Shown in pieces: positions 1 through 8,115 of a stretch of 64,000 bases of DNA. A program made the position numbers and the translations under genes. The stretch is taken from positions 168,529 through 232,528 of the forward strand of contig NZ_BBPQ01000001.1 in assembly GCF_000787855.1 (NCBI RefSeq), in the 5' to 3' direction. The notes beneath the pieces are model-generated. The model saw nothing but the letters and a program-made list of their open reading frames with translations. It had not been told where the DNA came from and ran no database searches. Within the stretch, counting starts at the first letter, position 1; each line of letters begins with the position of its first letter. This stretch comes from Streptacidiphilus anmyonensis (lineage in GTDB: Bacteria > Actinomycetota > Actinomycetes > Streptomycetales > Streptomycetaceae).

Positions 1-7
1 CCCGCGC

Positions 8-29
8 CCCTCGGGCGTTGCCCCGAGGG
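8..29 (-). terminator. Stem-loop after the AI-2E permease gene
   Basis: An 8-bp perfect stem (CCCTCGGG / CCCGAGGG) with a 6-nt loop lies just beyond the TAA stop of the permease gene when read on the minus strand. There is no U-tract, which is usual for actinomycete terminators. Confidence 0.6.
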
Positions 30-31
30 CG

Positions 32-1342
32 TTACTCGGGTGCGGCGGCGGCCGTCAGCGCGGCGCGGACGTCCTCGTCGACCGCGTGCCGGGCGCGAAG
101 GTAGCCGATGACGGTGTTGGTCACCGCGACCAGCGGGACCGCGACCACCGCGCCGCCGATGCCGCCGATGATGGAGCCGGAGGCGACCGCGAGGATCACC
201 GCGAGCGGGTGGACCCGGACCGCGCGGCCGAGGATCAGCGGCTGGAGCAGGTGTCCCTCGATCTGCTGGACCCCCAGCAGCACCGCGAGAACCAGCAGTG
301 CGGTGACCGGCCCGTGCGTCACCAGCCCGATGAGGACCGCGATGGTGCCGGTGATCAGCGCGCCGACCAGCGGGACGAACGCGCCGAGGAAGATGATCAC
401 CGCGATCGGCATCGCCAACGGCACACCCAGCAGGTAGATCCCGATGCCGATCGACAGCGAGTCGATGAACGCCACGACGACGGTGCCGCGCACGTACGCC
501 GTCAGCGTGGCCCAGGCCCGCGGGCCCGCGCCCGCCGCGGACATGCGGGAGCGCACCGGCAGCAGCCGCAGGCACCAGCCCCAGATGCGCTCGCCGTCGT
601 AGAGCAGGAAGTACGTGCAGAAGGCCGCCAGGAAGACCCCGGTCACGATCTCCACGACCACGCTGACGGTGTCGAAGCCGAAGGACGCGATCTGGTCGCT
701 GTTGGTGCCGACGACCTTGGTCAGCTGGTTGGCGAACTGGTTGATCTGGGTGTCGGTGAGGTGCATCGGACCCGTCTCCAGCCAGTGGCGGATCTGGCCG
801 ATGCCCTGCTGGACCTGGTCGGTCAGCTGGTTGAGATGGGTGCTGACCTGCCAGAACACGAACCAGGCGACCAGGGCGATGCTGGCCAGGCCGCCGAGGA
901 AGGTCAGCGCCGTCGCCAGGCCGCGCGGGACGCCGTGGCGCTTGAGCAGGGAGACCGTGGGCTCCAGCAGCGCGCTGATCAGCAGGGCGGCGACGAAGGC
1001 CAGCGCGACGATCCGCAGCGTGCCGATGATCTGCAGCAGCACGTAGAGGCCCGCGCCGACCAGCAGCAGTCGCCACATGCCCTCGGCGGCCACCCGCAGC
1101 GTCCAGGGAACGGCCTCGGCCGGATGCGCGGGGCGGGCCGGGTAGGGCGGCAGGTCCGACCGGGCCGCGACGGGCATCACCTGCGGCGGGACGACCGCCT
1201 TCGGCGCCTCGGGCACGTGCACGACCGGGTCGGCCGCCTTCACCGACCCGGGCTCGGACTCGGCGCGCCGGTGGGCCAGCCACCCTCGAAACGCCTGCCA
1301 TGCGTTGCCCACGCCCGCCACCCCGTCCGCCCTTGCTTCCAC
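32..1342 (-). CDS. AI-2E family transporter (UPF0118-type permease)
   Basis: The 436-residue protein has an N-terminal cytosolic stretch of about 90 residues rich in Ala, Pro and Val. It is followed by clustered hydrophobic helices in the pattern of the AI-2E transporter family: a pair of helices at about 92-135, a central amphipathic region, and a C-terminal block with GAFVPLVGALI and a late Gly-rich segment (GSIIGGIGGAVVAVPL). Family members export autoinducer-2 or exchange ions; the substrate cannot be told here. The GTG start lacks a good Shine-Dalgarno sequence, and a TAGCGT hexamer 17 nt upstream could be a -10 element giving a very short leader. An internal GTG start a few codons in is also possible. 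The gene is monocistronic. Confidence 0.8.
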   Translation of the reverse strand: MEARADGVAGVGNAWQAFRGWLAHRRAESEPGSVKAADPVVHVPEAPKAVVPPQVMPVAARSDLPPYPARPAHPAEAVPWTLRVAAEGMWRLLLVGAGLYVLLQIIGTLRIVALAFVAALLISALLEPTVSLLKRHGVPRGLATALTFLGGLASIALVAWFVFWQVSTHLNQLTDQVQQGIGQIRHWLETGPMHLTDTQINQFANQLTKVVGTNSDQIASFGFDTVSVVVEIVTGVFLAAFCTYFLLYDGERIWGWCLRLLPVRSRMSAAGAGPRAWATLTAYVRGTVVVAFIDSLSIGIGIYLLGVPLAMPIAVIIFLGAFVPLVGALITGTIAVLIGLVTHGPVTALLVLAVLLGVQQIEGHLLQPLILGRAVRVHPLAVILAVASGSIIGGIGGAVVAVPLVAVTNTVIGYLRARHAVDEDVRAALTAAAAPE

Positions 1343-1537
1343 GACCGTTCCGGCTGTGAACGCTACCGGGTGGCTGCGGCGGCCGGGCGCCCGCCCACCG
1401 GAAACCTGCGGAGTCGGCCCGGGGAGCTATCAGATTTTTTTGGGCAAATCAGGAGAAAGAGGTTTAGCCCAGGAAGGCCCGGGGGACGGTCCACCACGAG
1501 GCCGTCCCGCACACGCGGCCTCTCCGTGGGAGAAGTA

Positions 1538-1572
1538 GGAAGCCCCCGATCGGACAGGGATCGGGGGCTTCC
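1538..1572 (-). terminator. Intrinsic-type hairpin after the transglycosylase gene
   Basis: 14-bp perfect arms (GGAAGCCCCCGATC and its complement) with a 7-nt loop, 52 nt beyond the stop of the minus-strand transglycosylase-like gene. The remaining stretch between this hairpin and the AI-2E start holds only a short T-rich run near 1436 and no gene I can support. Confidence 0.75.
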
Positions 1573-1623
1573 GCGGTTCACAGGGCGAACCGCTCACGTC
1601 TGTGCACTGCGTCCGTGAAGGGC

Positions 1624-2283
1624 TCAGTACCAGCTGTGGGCCTGCCAGAACGACCAGGCGCCGCAGGGGCTGCCGTAGCGGGAGTTCATGTAGTTCAGGC
1701 CCCACCGTATCTGCGTCGCGGGGTTGGTCCGCCAGTCCGCGCCGGCCGAGGCCATCTTGGAGCCCGGCAGGGCCTGCACCAGGCCGTAAGCACCGGAGCC
1801 CGGGTTGGTGGCCTGGTAGTTCCAGCCGCTCTCGCGGGTCACGATCTGGCTGAAGCAGGAGAACTCGGTGGCGTTTCCTATGATCGACGCGGCGAGTGCC
1901 TGCACCGAACCGGGGCTGTAGGAGACCAGCTGCTGGCGCTGCTCGGCCGCGGCGGCACGCGAGGCCGCCTGCTCCTTGGCGTGCTGCTCGGCCGCGGCCT
2001 TGGCGCGCGCGGCGTCGGCGGCCTTGGTGCGGGCTGCCTGAGCGGCTGCCTTCTGCGCGGTCACGAGCGCGGCGGACTGCTGCGCGTCGCTCTGGCGGGT
2101 CAGGTTGTCCGCGACAACCTGCGCCGAGCCGCCCATGGGGACTTCGGCAAGAAGGGTCGAGCCTGCGACATCGGACACCTGGGCCGGCTTCGTCTCGCCA
2201 GAGGCGACACCGACGACCGCACCGACAGCAGTCACAGCAGTGGCGGAGGCCACTGCCATCCCCCGAACCGAGATCCGGTTCAC
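1624..2283 (-). CDS. Secreted transglycosylase SLT-domain protein
   Basis: The protein is 219 residues from a GTG start at 2283, chosen because GGAAGG lies 6-7 nt upstream and the sequence then begins with a signal peptide (MNRISVRGMAVASATAVTA...). A more upstream frame start has no signal peptide. After the signal comes a linker and an Ala/Lys/Glu-rich helical region (about 60-130) that looks coiled-coil. The C-terminal domain (about 135-219) carries a lysozyme-like pattern: TRESGWNYQATNPGSGAYGL, then PATQIRWGLNYMNSRYGSPC and AWSFWQAHSWY at the very end. The Glu of RESGW is the likely catalytic acid. Such proteins cleave peptidoglycan outside the cell. It is preceded by a long structured leader (separate entry), which suggests riboregulation like that of other actinobacterial muralytic enzymes. 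Confidence 0.85.
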   Translation of the reverse strand: MNRISVRGMAVASATAVTAVGAVVGVASGETKPAQVSDVAGSTLLAEVPMGGSAQVVADNLTRQSDAQQSAALVTAQKAAAQAARTKAADAARAKAAAEQHAKEQAASRAAAAEQRQQLVSYSPGSVQALAASIIGNATEFSCFSQIVTRESGWNYQATNPGSGAYGLVQALPGSKMASAGADWRTNPATQIRWGLNYMNSRYGSPCGAWSFWQAHSWY

Positions 2284-2294
2284 ATGGTTTCCTT

Positions 2295-2400
2295 CCAGCG
2301 TCGCCCGTATGGTGACCGAACGGACGAACCCCGCCCCTGACGCTGGCCTCCCCCATGCTCTGGTCACGGAAGACGCGGGCCCGTTGCTCTCCGGTGTCCC
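2295..2400 (-). promoter_or_regulatory. Structured 5' leader, possible ydaO-like (c-di-AMP) riboswitch
   Basis: Read on the minus strand the leader has nested complementary segments: GTGACC (2367-2362) with GGTCAC (2317-2312), and CCAGCGTC (2346-2339) with GACGCTGG (2302-2295). The second pair crosses the first and reaches the ribosome-binding site GGAAGG, so it could form a pseudoknot or an alternative fold that hides the site. The 3' part (GGTCACCATACGGGCGACGC) resembles the 3' part of the clear ydaO element near 56.06 kb (AGCTCACCTCGCAGGCGTCG), but the GGGGGACCC core seen there is not conserved. I infer a related or divergent riboswitch; the class is uncertain. Confidence 0.45.
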
Positions 2401-2586
2401 GGATCGCGATCTGCTCGGGCGGCGTGCGGCGCCATGCATGCCACACGCGGGGCCTGACAGATCCCACACACTGCCGCACCGCAACGCGCAAGCGCAATTC
2501 TGGTTTGCGTGGCGAAGCTCACACGGCCCATCCGGCCGTCATTTCTCGCCAGACACTGGCTTGTCGCCTGACGGATCGTTACGATG

Positions 2587-2636
2587 CTGTGCCCTTCCGC
2601 ACCGTGGGCTTGCCACGGGCGTGCGGAAGGGCACAG
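2587..2636 (-). terminator. Long hairpin after the PhoH-family gene
   Basis: 16-bp perfect outer arms (CTGTGCCCTTCCGCAC and complement) enclose a further 6-bp stem (CCGTGG / CCACGG). It lies 22 nt beyond the stop of the minus-strand PhoH-family gene. Confidence 0.8.
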
Positions 2637-2657
2637 TTAGGAGGGTTTTCGCCCGAT

Positions 2658-3980
2658 TCAGGGCTGGATGTCCTCCAGCATCTCGGTCACCAGTGCGGCG
2701 ATCGGAGACCGCTCCGAGCGGTTGAGCGTGACGTGGGCGAAGAGCGGATGCCCCTTCAACTTCTCCACGACCGCGACGACGCCGTCGTACCGACCCACTC
2801 TCAGGTTGTCGCGCTGGGCGATGTCGTGGGTCAGCACGACCCGCGAACCCTGCCCGATCCGGGACAGAACGGTCAACAGCACGTTGCGCTCCAACGACTG
2901 CGCCTCGTCGACGATCACGAAGGCGTCGTGCAGCGAGCGGCCGCGGATGTGGGTGAGCGGAAGGACCTCCAGCATCCCGCGGGAGAGCACCTCCTCGATG
3001 ACGTCCGGGGTGGTCACCGCGGAGAGCGTGTCGAAGACGGCCTGGGCCCAGGGGCCCATCTTCTCCGCCTCGCTGCCCGGGAGGTAGCCCAACTCCTGCC
3101 CGCCGACCGCGTACAGCGGCCGGAACACCATCACCTTGCGGTGCTGACGCCGCTCGAGCACCGCCTCCAGGCCGGCGCAGAGCGCGAGCGCGGACTTGCC
3201 GGTTCCGGCCCGTCCGCCCAGGGACACGATGCCGACCTCCTGGTCGAGCAACAGGTCCAGCGCGACCCGTTGTTCGGCGCTGCGCCCGCGCAGCCCGAAG
3301 GCCTCGCGGTCACCGCGCACCAGGCGCACCCGCCCGTCGGCGGTCACGCGGCCGAGCGCCTTGCCCCGCTCCGACGTCAGCATGAGACCGGTGTGAACCG
3401 GGAAGTCCCGCGCCTCGGGGATGTCGACGGGGTCGCCTGTGAACAGGCCGTCAACCTCCTCGGCACTGACGGCCAATTCAGACATTCCGGTCCAGCCGGA
3501 GGTGATCGCCAACTCGGCGCGGTACTCCTCGGCCGTCAGGCCGACGGAGGAGGCCTTGACCCGCAACGGCAGGTCCTTGGAGACGACGGTCACGTCGTAC
3601 CCCTCGGCCTGCAGGTTCCTGGCCACGGCCAGGATCCGGGTGTCGGCGTCGCCCAGCCGGTAGCCGGCGGGGAGGACGGAGGGATCGGTGTGGTTCAGCT
3701 CGACCCTGATCGTGCCCCCCAGCTCGCCCACGGGGATGGGCGTGTCGAGACGGCCGTAGCGGACCCGGTAGTCGTCCAGCAGCCGCAAGGCCTGCCGGGC
3801 GAAGTAGCCGAGCTCCGGGTGGTGTCGCTTGGCCTCCAGCTCGGTCACCACGACCACGGGCAGCACGACCTCGTGCTCCTCGAACCTGGTCATGGCGCTC
3901 GGGTCAGCCAGCAGGACACTGGTGTCGAGGACGTACGTGCGCCGGTCGTGCAAGCTCCGGCGGCTCTTGGAACTGACCAC
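2658..3980 (-). CDS. PIN domain-PhoH family ATPase (PhoH2-like)
   Basis: The protein is 440 residues from the GTG at 3980, which has GGGAGG 4 nt upstream; a longer frame starts at 4106 but its extra residues are low-complexity. An N-terminal PIN domain (about 10-135) opens with [10 protein letters not shown] and contains the acidic residues expected of a metal-dependent ribonuclease. A C-terminal PhoH domain (about 235-440) has Walker [10 protein letters not shown] near residue 255 and Walker [10 protein letters not shown] near 353. Family members couple an RNase PIN domain to an RNA-unwinding ATPase. The gene is monocistronic with its own terminator. Confidence 0.9.
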   Translation of the reverse strand: MVSSKSRRSLHDRRTYVLDTSVLLADPSAMTRFEEHEVVLPVVVVTELEAKRHHPELGYFARQALRLLDDYRVRYGRLDTPIPVGELGGTIRVELNHTDPSVLPAGYRLGDADTRILAVARNLQAEGYDVTVVSKDLPLRVKASSVGLTAEEYRAELAITSGWTGMSELAVSAEEVDGLFTGDPVDIPEARDFPVHTGLMLTSERGKALGRVTADGRVRLVRGDREAFGLRGRSAEQRVALDLLLDQEVGIVSLGGRAGTGKSALALCAGLEAVLERRQHRKVMVFRPLYAVGGQELGYLPGSEAEKMGPWAQAVFDTLSAVTTPDVIEEVLSRGMLEVLPLTHIRGRSLHDAFVIVDEAQSLERNVLLTVLSRIGQGSRVVLTHDIAQRDNLRVGRYDGVVAVVEKLKGHPLFAHVTLNRSERSPIAALVTEMLEDIQP

Positions 3981-4296
3981 AGGGCCTCCCGGGCGGGTGG
4001 CCCCGTGCCACCCGCGGTCGCCGCGCCCTCCGGCCCCGTTGGCCGAGGTCGCGGTCTGACTGCGGTATTCCCCAGGTGTCCCATTCCATGCAGGCGACGA
4101 CATCATGACGACCAGGATTCACCTGGCGGTGACCTTGCCCACCAGCCGTGAACCGGACGTCCACATAGGTCGAGCCTGCACAGGTCCGCGTCGGGTTGAC
4201 CGACGATCAGGGCACGCCGCACGGCCTGCGCCAGAAGCGGATCAGGAACGGGTCAGGAGCGGATCGGGAGCGGGTCGGGGCTCGGCCCGAGCCGCC
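3981..4296. other. Intergenic region between PhoH and cis-prenyl transferase genes
   Basis: About 316 bp with no gene I can support. It holds the upstream region of the PhoH gene, an 11-bp tandem repeat (4236-4279) and a short GGCTCGG/CCGAGCC palindrome near 4278-4293 that may end the prenyl transferase transcript. Confidence 0.5.
4236..4279. repeat. Four tandem copies of an 11-bp unit
   Basis: Consecutive units AGCGGATCAGG, AACGGGTCAGG, AGCGGATCGGG and AGCGGGTCGGG lie directly downstream of the prenyl transferase gene. The alternating variants suggest duplication of a 22-bp unit. Confidence 0.8.
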
Positions 4297-5088
4297 TCAT
4301 CCGCCGTATCTGCGGTTGCGGGCGGCGTAGTCGCGCAGCGCGCGGAGGAAGTCGACCTTGCGGAAGGCGGGCCAGTAGGCCTCGCAGAAGTAGAACTCCG
4401 AGTGCGCCGACTGCCACAGCAGGAAGCCGGAGAGGCGCTGCTCCCCGGACGTGCGGATGACCAGGTCCGGGTCCGGCTGGCCGGAGGTGTAGAGGTGGCG
4501 GGAGATCTGCTCGATGTCGATCATCTCCGACACCTCCTCCAGCGGCTTGCCCGCCGCCCCCTGCTCGCGCAGGAGCTTGCGGACGGCCTCGACGATCTCG
4601 TGGCGTCCGCCGTAGCCGACGGCGACGTTCACCAGGAGCCCGGGATTGTCCGCGGTGGCCTGGTCCGCCTCCTTGAGCACGGTGGCGGTGGAGGCCGGCA
4701 GGAGGTCCAGCGCGCCGACGGGGTGGACCCGCCAACGACCCGTGGCCGCGAGGCCGCGCACGGCCTCCTCGATGATGCCGAGCAGCGGCACCAGCTCCTC
4801 GGCGGGGCGGGTGAGGTTGTCCGTGGAGAGCAGCCACAGCGTGACCACCTCGACGCCGGTCTCCTCGCACCAGCCCAGGAACTCCGGGATCTTGTCCGCG
4901 CCGGTCTGGTGGCCGTCCGCCGTGGACATGCCCACGGCACGGGCCCAGCGACGGTTGCCGTCGAGCATGACGCCGACGTGCCGGGGTGCTCGGGCGCGGT
5001 CCAGGTGCGCCTCGACGCGGTGGCCGTACAGGCCGTAGACGGCATTCCGGAGCAGCGGCGTGCGCCGGACCAACCTACCGATGTCCAT
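4297..5088 (-). CDS. uppS: Isoprenyl (cis-prenyl) transferase, UppS family
   Basis: The protein is 263 residues from the ATG at 5088, with AGGAGG 10 nt upstream; an upstream in-frame extension adds only low-complexity residues. The family signature GVMLDGNRRWAR is at about residue 36-47, with Asp as the Mg-diphosphate ligand. The late motifs WLLSTDN, DLVIRTSGEQRLSGFLLWQS and EFYFCEAYWPAF are all present. It should condense isopentenyl diphosphate with an allylic diphosphate to make cis-polyprenyl diphosphates for cell-wall lipid carriers. I cannot tell from sequence whether the product is long chain (C50/C55) or short. It is divergent from an aldo/keto reductase gene across a 123-bp promoter region. 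Confidence 0.92.
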   Translation of the reverse strand: MDIGRLVRRTPLLRNAVYGLYGHRVEAHLDRARAPRHVGVMLDGNRRWARAVGMSTADGHQTGADKIPEFLGWCEETGVEVVTLWLLSTDNLTRPAEELVPLLGIIEEAVRGLAATGRWRVHPVGALDLLPASTATVLKEADQATADNPGLLVNVAVGYGGRHEIVEAVRKLLREQGAAGKPLEEVSEMIDIEQISRHLYTSGQPDPDLVIRTSGEQRLSGFLLWQSAHSEFYFCEAYWPAFRKVDFLRALRDYAARNRRYGG

Positions 5089-5211
5089 GACGACGGCCCC
5101 TCCTGTGCTCGCGCGTGCGGGGGCCACCCTACTCCGCGCCGGTTAATGTTCAGTCTGGAGACAAAACCCTGGAGCCGTCCCCTCCCCGGACCCACCCCTG
5201 GAGTACGCCCC

Positions 5212-6252
5212 GTGATCCCCGCCCCCTACCAGCCCGCCGAGTCCCGGTACGACGGATCGATGCGCTACCGCCGGACCGGACGCAGCGGACTGAAGCTGCC
5301 CGAGATCTCCCTGGGCCTGTGGCACAACTTCGGCGACGACCGGGCACTGGACGTGCAGCGCGCGATCCTGCGCCGCGCGTTCGACCTCGGCGTCACGCAC
5401 TTCGACCTGGCCAACAACTACGGCCCGCCCTACGGCGCTGCCGAGGCGAACTTCGGCCGGCACCTGGCCGCCGACTTCCGCCCGTTCCGGGACGAGCTGG
5501 TCATCTCGACCAAGGCCGGGTACGACATGTGGCCCGGCCCGTACGGGGAGTGGGGTTCGCGCAAGTACCTGACCGCGAGCCTGGACCAGTCCCTCAGGCG
5601 GATGGGCCTCGACTACGTCGACATCTTCTACTCGCACCGCTTCGACCCGGAGACCCCGCTGGAGGAGACCATGGGCGCACTCGCGTCCGCGGTCCAGCAG
5701 GGCAAGGCGCTGTACGTCGGCGTCTCCTCCTACAGCGCGGAGAAGACGCGCGAGGCGGCGGCGATCCTGCGTGACCTGGGCGTTCCGCTGCTGATCCACC
5801 AGCCGTCCTACTCGATGCTGAACCGCTGGATCGAGGACGACTCGCTGCTCGACGTGCTGGAGGCCGAGGGCGCGGGCTGCATCGGCTTCGCGCCGTTGGC
5901 GCAGGGGATCCTGACCGACCGCTACCTGAACGGCATCCCGGCCGACTCGCGCGCCGCGCAGGGCAAGTCGCTCGACCCGGCCTCGATCACCGAGGACACC
6001 GTGGCCAAGCTGCGCGGGCTCAACGAGGTCGCGGCCGCGCGCGGCCAGTCGCTGGCCCAGCTCGCGCTGAGCTGGCTGCTGCGCGACCCGCGGATGACCT
6101 CCGCGCTGATCGGGGCCTCGTCGGTGTCCCAGCTGGAGGCCAACGTGGCGGCGGTGCAGGGCGCTCCGCTGACCGAGGCGGAGTTGGCCGAAATCGATCG
6201 CTATGCGACCGACGCACACCTCAACCTCTGGGCGAAGTCCAGCGAGGACTGA
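5212..6252 (+). CDS. Aldo/keto reductase (YghZ / Kv-beta-like, AKR14 group)
   Basis: The protein is 346 residues from a GTG at 5212, a length typical of YghZ-type L-glyceraldehyde-3-phosphate reductases. Motifs: MRYRRTGRSGLKLPEISLGLW at the N-terminus, FDLANNYGPPYGAAE (catalytic Asp/Tyr), LVISTKAGYDMWPGPYG (Lys), DYVDIFYSHRFDPETPLEET, and an ALIGASSVSQL cofactor-binding segment near the C-terminus. It probably reduces aldehydes with NADPH; the physiological substrate is not shown. The open frame continues far upstream, but the start was set by a GGAG 9 nt before the GTG and by family length. A 34-bp palindrome lies 24 nt after the stop. Confidence 0.88.
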   Translation: MIPAPYQPAESRYDGSMRYRRTGRSGLKLPEISLGLWHNFGDDRALDVQRAILRRAFDLGVTHFDLANNYGPPYGAAEANFGRHLAADFRPFRDELVISTKAGYDMWPGPYGEWGSRKYLTASLDQSLRRMGLDYVDIFYSHRFDPETPLEETMGALASAVQQGKALYVGVSSYSAEKTREAAAILRDLGVPLLIHQPSYSMLNRWIEDDSLLDVLEAEGAGCIGFAPLAQGILTDRYLNGIPADSRAAQGKSLDPASITEDTVAKLRGLNEVAAARGQSLAQLALSWLLRDPRMTSALIGASSVSQLEANVAAVQGAPLTEAELAEIDRYATDAHLNLWAKSSED

Positions 6253-6276
6253 GGCGCGGGCGCCTGACGCGCCCAC

Positions 6277-6310
6277 AGGTGATGCCGTGGTCTGGACCAC
6301 GGCATCACCT
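6277..6310. promoter_or_regulatory. 34-bp perfect palindrome: terminator and/or DasR-like site
   Basis: 16-bp perfect arms (AGGTGATGCCGTGGTC and complement) flank a central TG, so the centre reads TGGTCTGGACCA. That differs at one base from the DasR operator core TGGTCTAGACCA. It sits between the aldo/keto reductase stop and the chitinase promoter. It may end the upstream transcript and also bind DasR. Confidence 0.65.
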
Positions 6311-6340
6311 TAACCAGCCCTTAAGGCACCGGCGGCACCC

Positions 6341-6369
6341 TTGACAGCGCCAATGGTCTAGTCCAACTT
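6341..6369 (+). promoter_or_regulatory. Chitinase promoter with DasR (dre) site
   Basis: TTGACA at 6341-6346 is a good -35 hexamer. TGGTCTAGTCCA at 6354-6365 matches the 12-bp dre/chi-box core (TGGTCTAGACCA) at all but one position and lies where the spacer and -10 would be. DasR represses chitin and N-acetylglucosamine genes in Streptomyces and is released by glucosamine-6-phosphate, so the placement fits the downstream gene. Confidence 0.8.
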
Positions 6370-6429
6370 GTGTGGCGGGCTTCACATCCTGTCTTTCCCC
6401 GCTTCCCCCACAGTTGAGGACAGACCCCT

Positions 6430-7989
6430 ATGCCTTCTCCCCGTACGGTCAACGCCGCGCTGGCGACCGTCGCCGCGCTGGGCCTCGGCCTGACCGGCCT
6501 GGTGGCGCTCGGCGGCGGCGCGAGCGCCGACACCACCAACCTCGTGGTCAACCCCGGATTCGAGACCGGCTCCCTGGCCAACTGGAACTGCGACGCCGGC
6601 ACGGCCGCGGTCACCACGACCACGGTCCACTCCGGCTCCGACGCGCTCGCGGCCACCCCCACGGCCTCCGACGACGCCCAGTGCACGCAGACCATCAGCG
6701 TCCAGCCCAACTCCTCGTACACACTGAGTGCCTGGGTCAACGGCCCCTATGTCTACCTGGGCACCCAGGGCGACGGCACCACCGACGTCAGCACCTGGTC
6801 CAGCAGCAGCTCCTGGAACCAGCTCTCCACCAGCTTCAAGACCGGCGCCTCCACCACGAGCGTCACGATCTACCTGCACGGCTGGTACGGGCAGTCCACC
6901 TACTACGCGGACGACGTGGCGCTGAGCGGGGCGGGCGGCTCCAGCCCGAGCCCGACGCAGACTCCGACACAGAGCGCGTCGCCCACGCCGACGTCCACCC
7001 CGACGTCGAGCCCGACCCCCACGGCCTCCGCGACGCCGACCACCTCGCCCACCCCGACGGCCACCTCGACCGGCGGCACCGGCGGCGGCAGCAACCCGAA
7101 GCACTGGGTGACCGGCTACTGGCAGGACTTCGACAACGGCGCGACCGACCAGAAGATCAGCGACGTCAGCTCGCAGTACAACATCATCGCGGTCGCCTTC
7201 GCCAACGCCGACTCCGCCGGCGACGGCGGCATCACCTTCTCGCTCGACCCGACCCTGCAGAGCAAGCTCGGCGGCTACACCGACGCCCAGTTCAAGGCGG
7301 ACATCGCCGCCAAGCAGGCGCAGGGCAAGAAGGTGATCCTCTCGGTCGGCGGCCAGAACGGCACCATCTCGATCACCAGCGCCGCGCAGGCCACGGCCTT
7401 CGCGAACAGCGCGTACTCGATCATCCAGCAGTACGGCTTCAACGGCGTGGACATCGACCTGGAGAACGGGATCAACCCGACCTACATGTCCTCCGCGCTG
7501 CACCAGCTGGCGTCGAAGGTCGGCTCGGGCTTCATCCTCACCATGGCCCCGCAGACCATCGACGTGCTGAACTCCTCGTCCGACTACCTGGCCACCGCGC
7601 TCCAGGTGAAGGACATCCTCACGATCATGAACACCCAGTACTACAACTCGGGGTCCATGAACGGCTGTGACGGCGGCGTCTACAGCGAGGGCGGCGTCGA
7701 CTTCATCACCACGCTGGCCTGCACCGCGATCCAGGCGGGCCTCAGCCCGAACCAGGTCGGCATCGGCGTCCCCGCCTCCAGCAGCGCGGCCGGCAGCGGC
7801 TACGTCGCCCCGACCGTGGTCGAGAACGCCCTGAACTGCCTCGCCAAGGGGACGGGCTGCGGCACCTTCAAGCCCAGCACCACCTGGCCGACCATCGGCG
7901 GCGTGATGACCTGGTCGACCAACTGGGACGCCAGCAACGGCAACCAGTTCGCGAACAACGAGGGCGCCTTCACCAACGCCATGCCGTAA
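6430..7989 (+). CDS. Secreted chitinase: CBM plus GH18
   Basis: The protein is 519 residues. Layout: signal peptide (1 to about 35, cleavage near GGGASA-D), a jelly-roll carbohydrate-binding module (about 36-165, opening NLVVNPGFETGSLANW, as in CBM4/9/16 types), a Pro/Thr/Ser linker (about 170-215) and a GH18 domain (about 220-519). The GH18 active-site motif is FNGVDIDLENG near 337-347: the catalytic Glu and two preceding Asp are present, while the first Asp of the usual DGxDxDxE is Asn. Later motifs IMNTQYYNSGSMNGC and GGVMTWSTNWD fit the substrate cleft. It hydrolyses chitin outside the cell. Regulation by DasR is inferred from the operator upstream, and a hairpin follows the gene. Confidence 0.93.
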   Translation: MPSPRTVNAALATVAALGLGLTGLVALGGGASADTTNLVVNPGFETGSLANWNCDAGTAAVTTTTVHSGSDALAATPTASDDAQCTQTISVQPNSSYTLSAWVNGPYVYLGTQGDGTTDVSTWSSSSSWNQLSTSFKTGASTTSVTIYLHGWYGQSTYYADDVALSGAGGSSPSPTQTPTQSASPTPTSTPTSSPTPTASATPTTSPTPTATSTGGTGGGSNPKHWVTGYWQDFDNGATDQKISDVSSQYNIIAVAFANADSAGDGGITFSLDPTLQSKLGGYTDAQFKADIAAKQAQGKKVILSVGGQNGTISITSAAQATAFANSAYSIIQQYGFNGVDIDLENGINPTYMSSALHQLASKVGSGFILTMAPQTIDVLNSSSDYLATALQVKDILTIMNTQYYNSGSMNGCDGGVYSEGGVDFITTLACTAIQAGLSPNQVGIGVPASSSAAGSGYVAPTVVENALNCLAKGTGCGTFKPSTTWPTIGGVMTWSTNWDASNGNQFANNEGAFTNAMP

Positions 7990-8004
7990 CGGCGGGCGAC
8001 GAAG

Positions 8005-8045
8005 CGGAAGGCCCGGCGCTCCGAGGGGGAGCGCCGGGCCTTCCG
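8005..8045 (+). terminator. Terminator after chitinase gene
   Basis: 18-bp perfect arms (CGGAAGGCCCGGCGCTCC and complement) with a 5-nt loop, 16 nt after the chitinase stop. Confidence 0.85.
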
Positions 8046-8115
8046 ACGTGCGGATCCCCGCTGGCAGGATGAGCAGAGCACTGAGGCAAGGCGCACGACC
8101 GAGAAGGAGCCGTTC

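Noticed and set aside
2355-4151. A 598-codon plus-strand open frame opposite the PhoH gene
   Set aside because: Its product is rich in His, Arg, Gln and Ala and has no domain. It is the GC-rich antisense frame of a clear PIN-PhoH gene. The same holds for long antisense frames opposite the AI-2E, pckG, DUF255, ABC permease and P450 genes.
7441-7470. Chitinase motif NGVDIDLE as sign of an inactive GH18
   Set aside because: Only the first Asp of DGxDxDxE is changed. The catalytic Glu and the two Asp needed for catalysis remain, so activity is expected.
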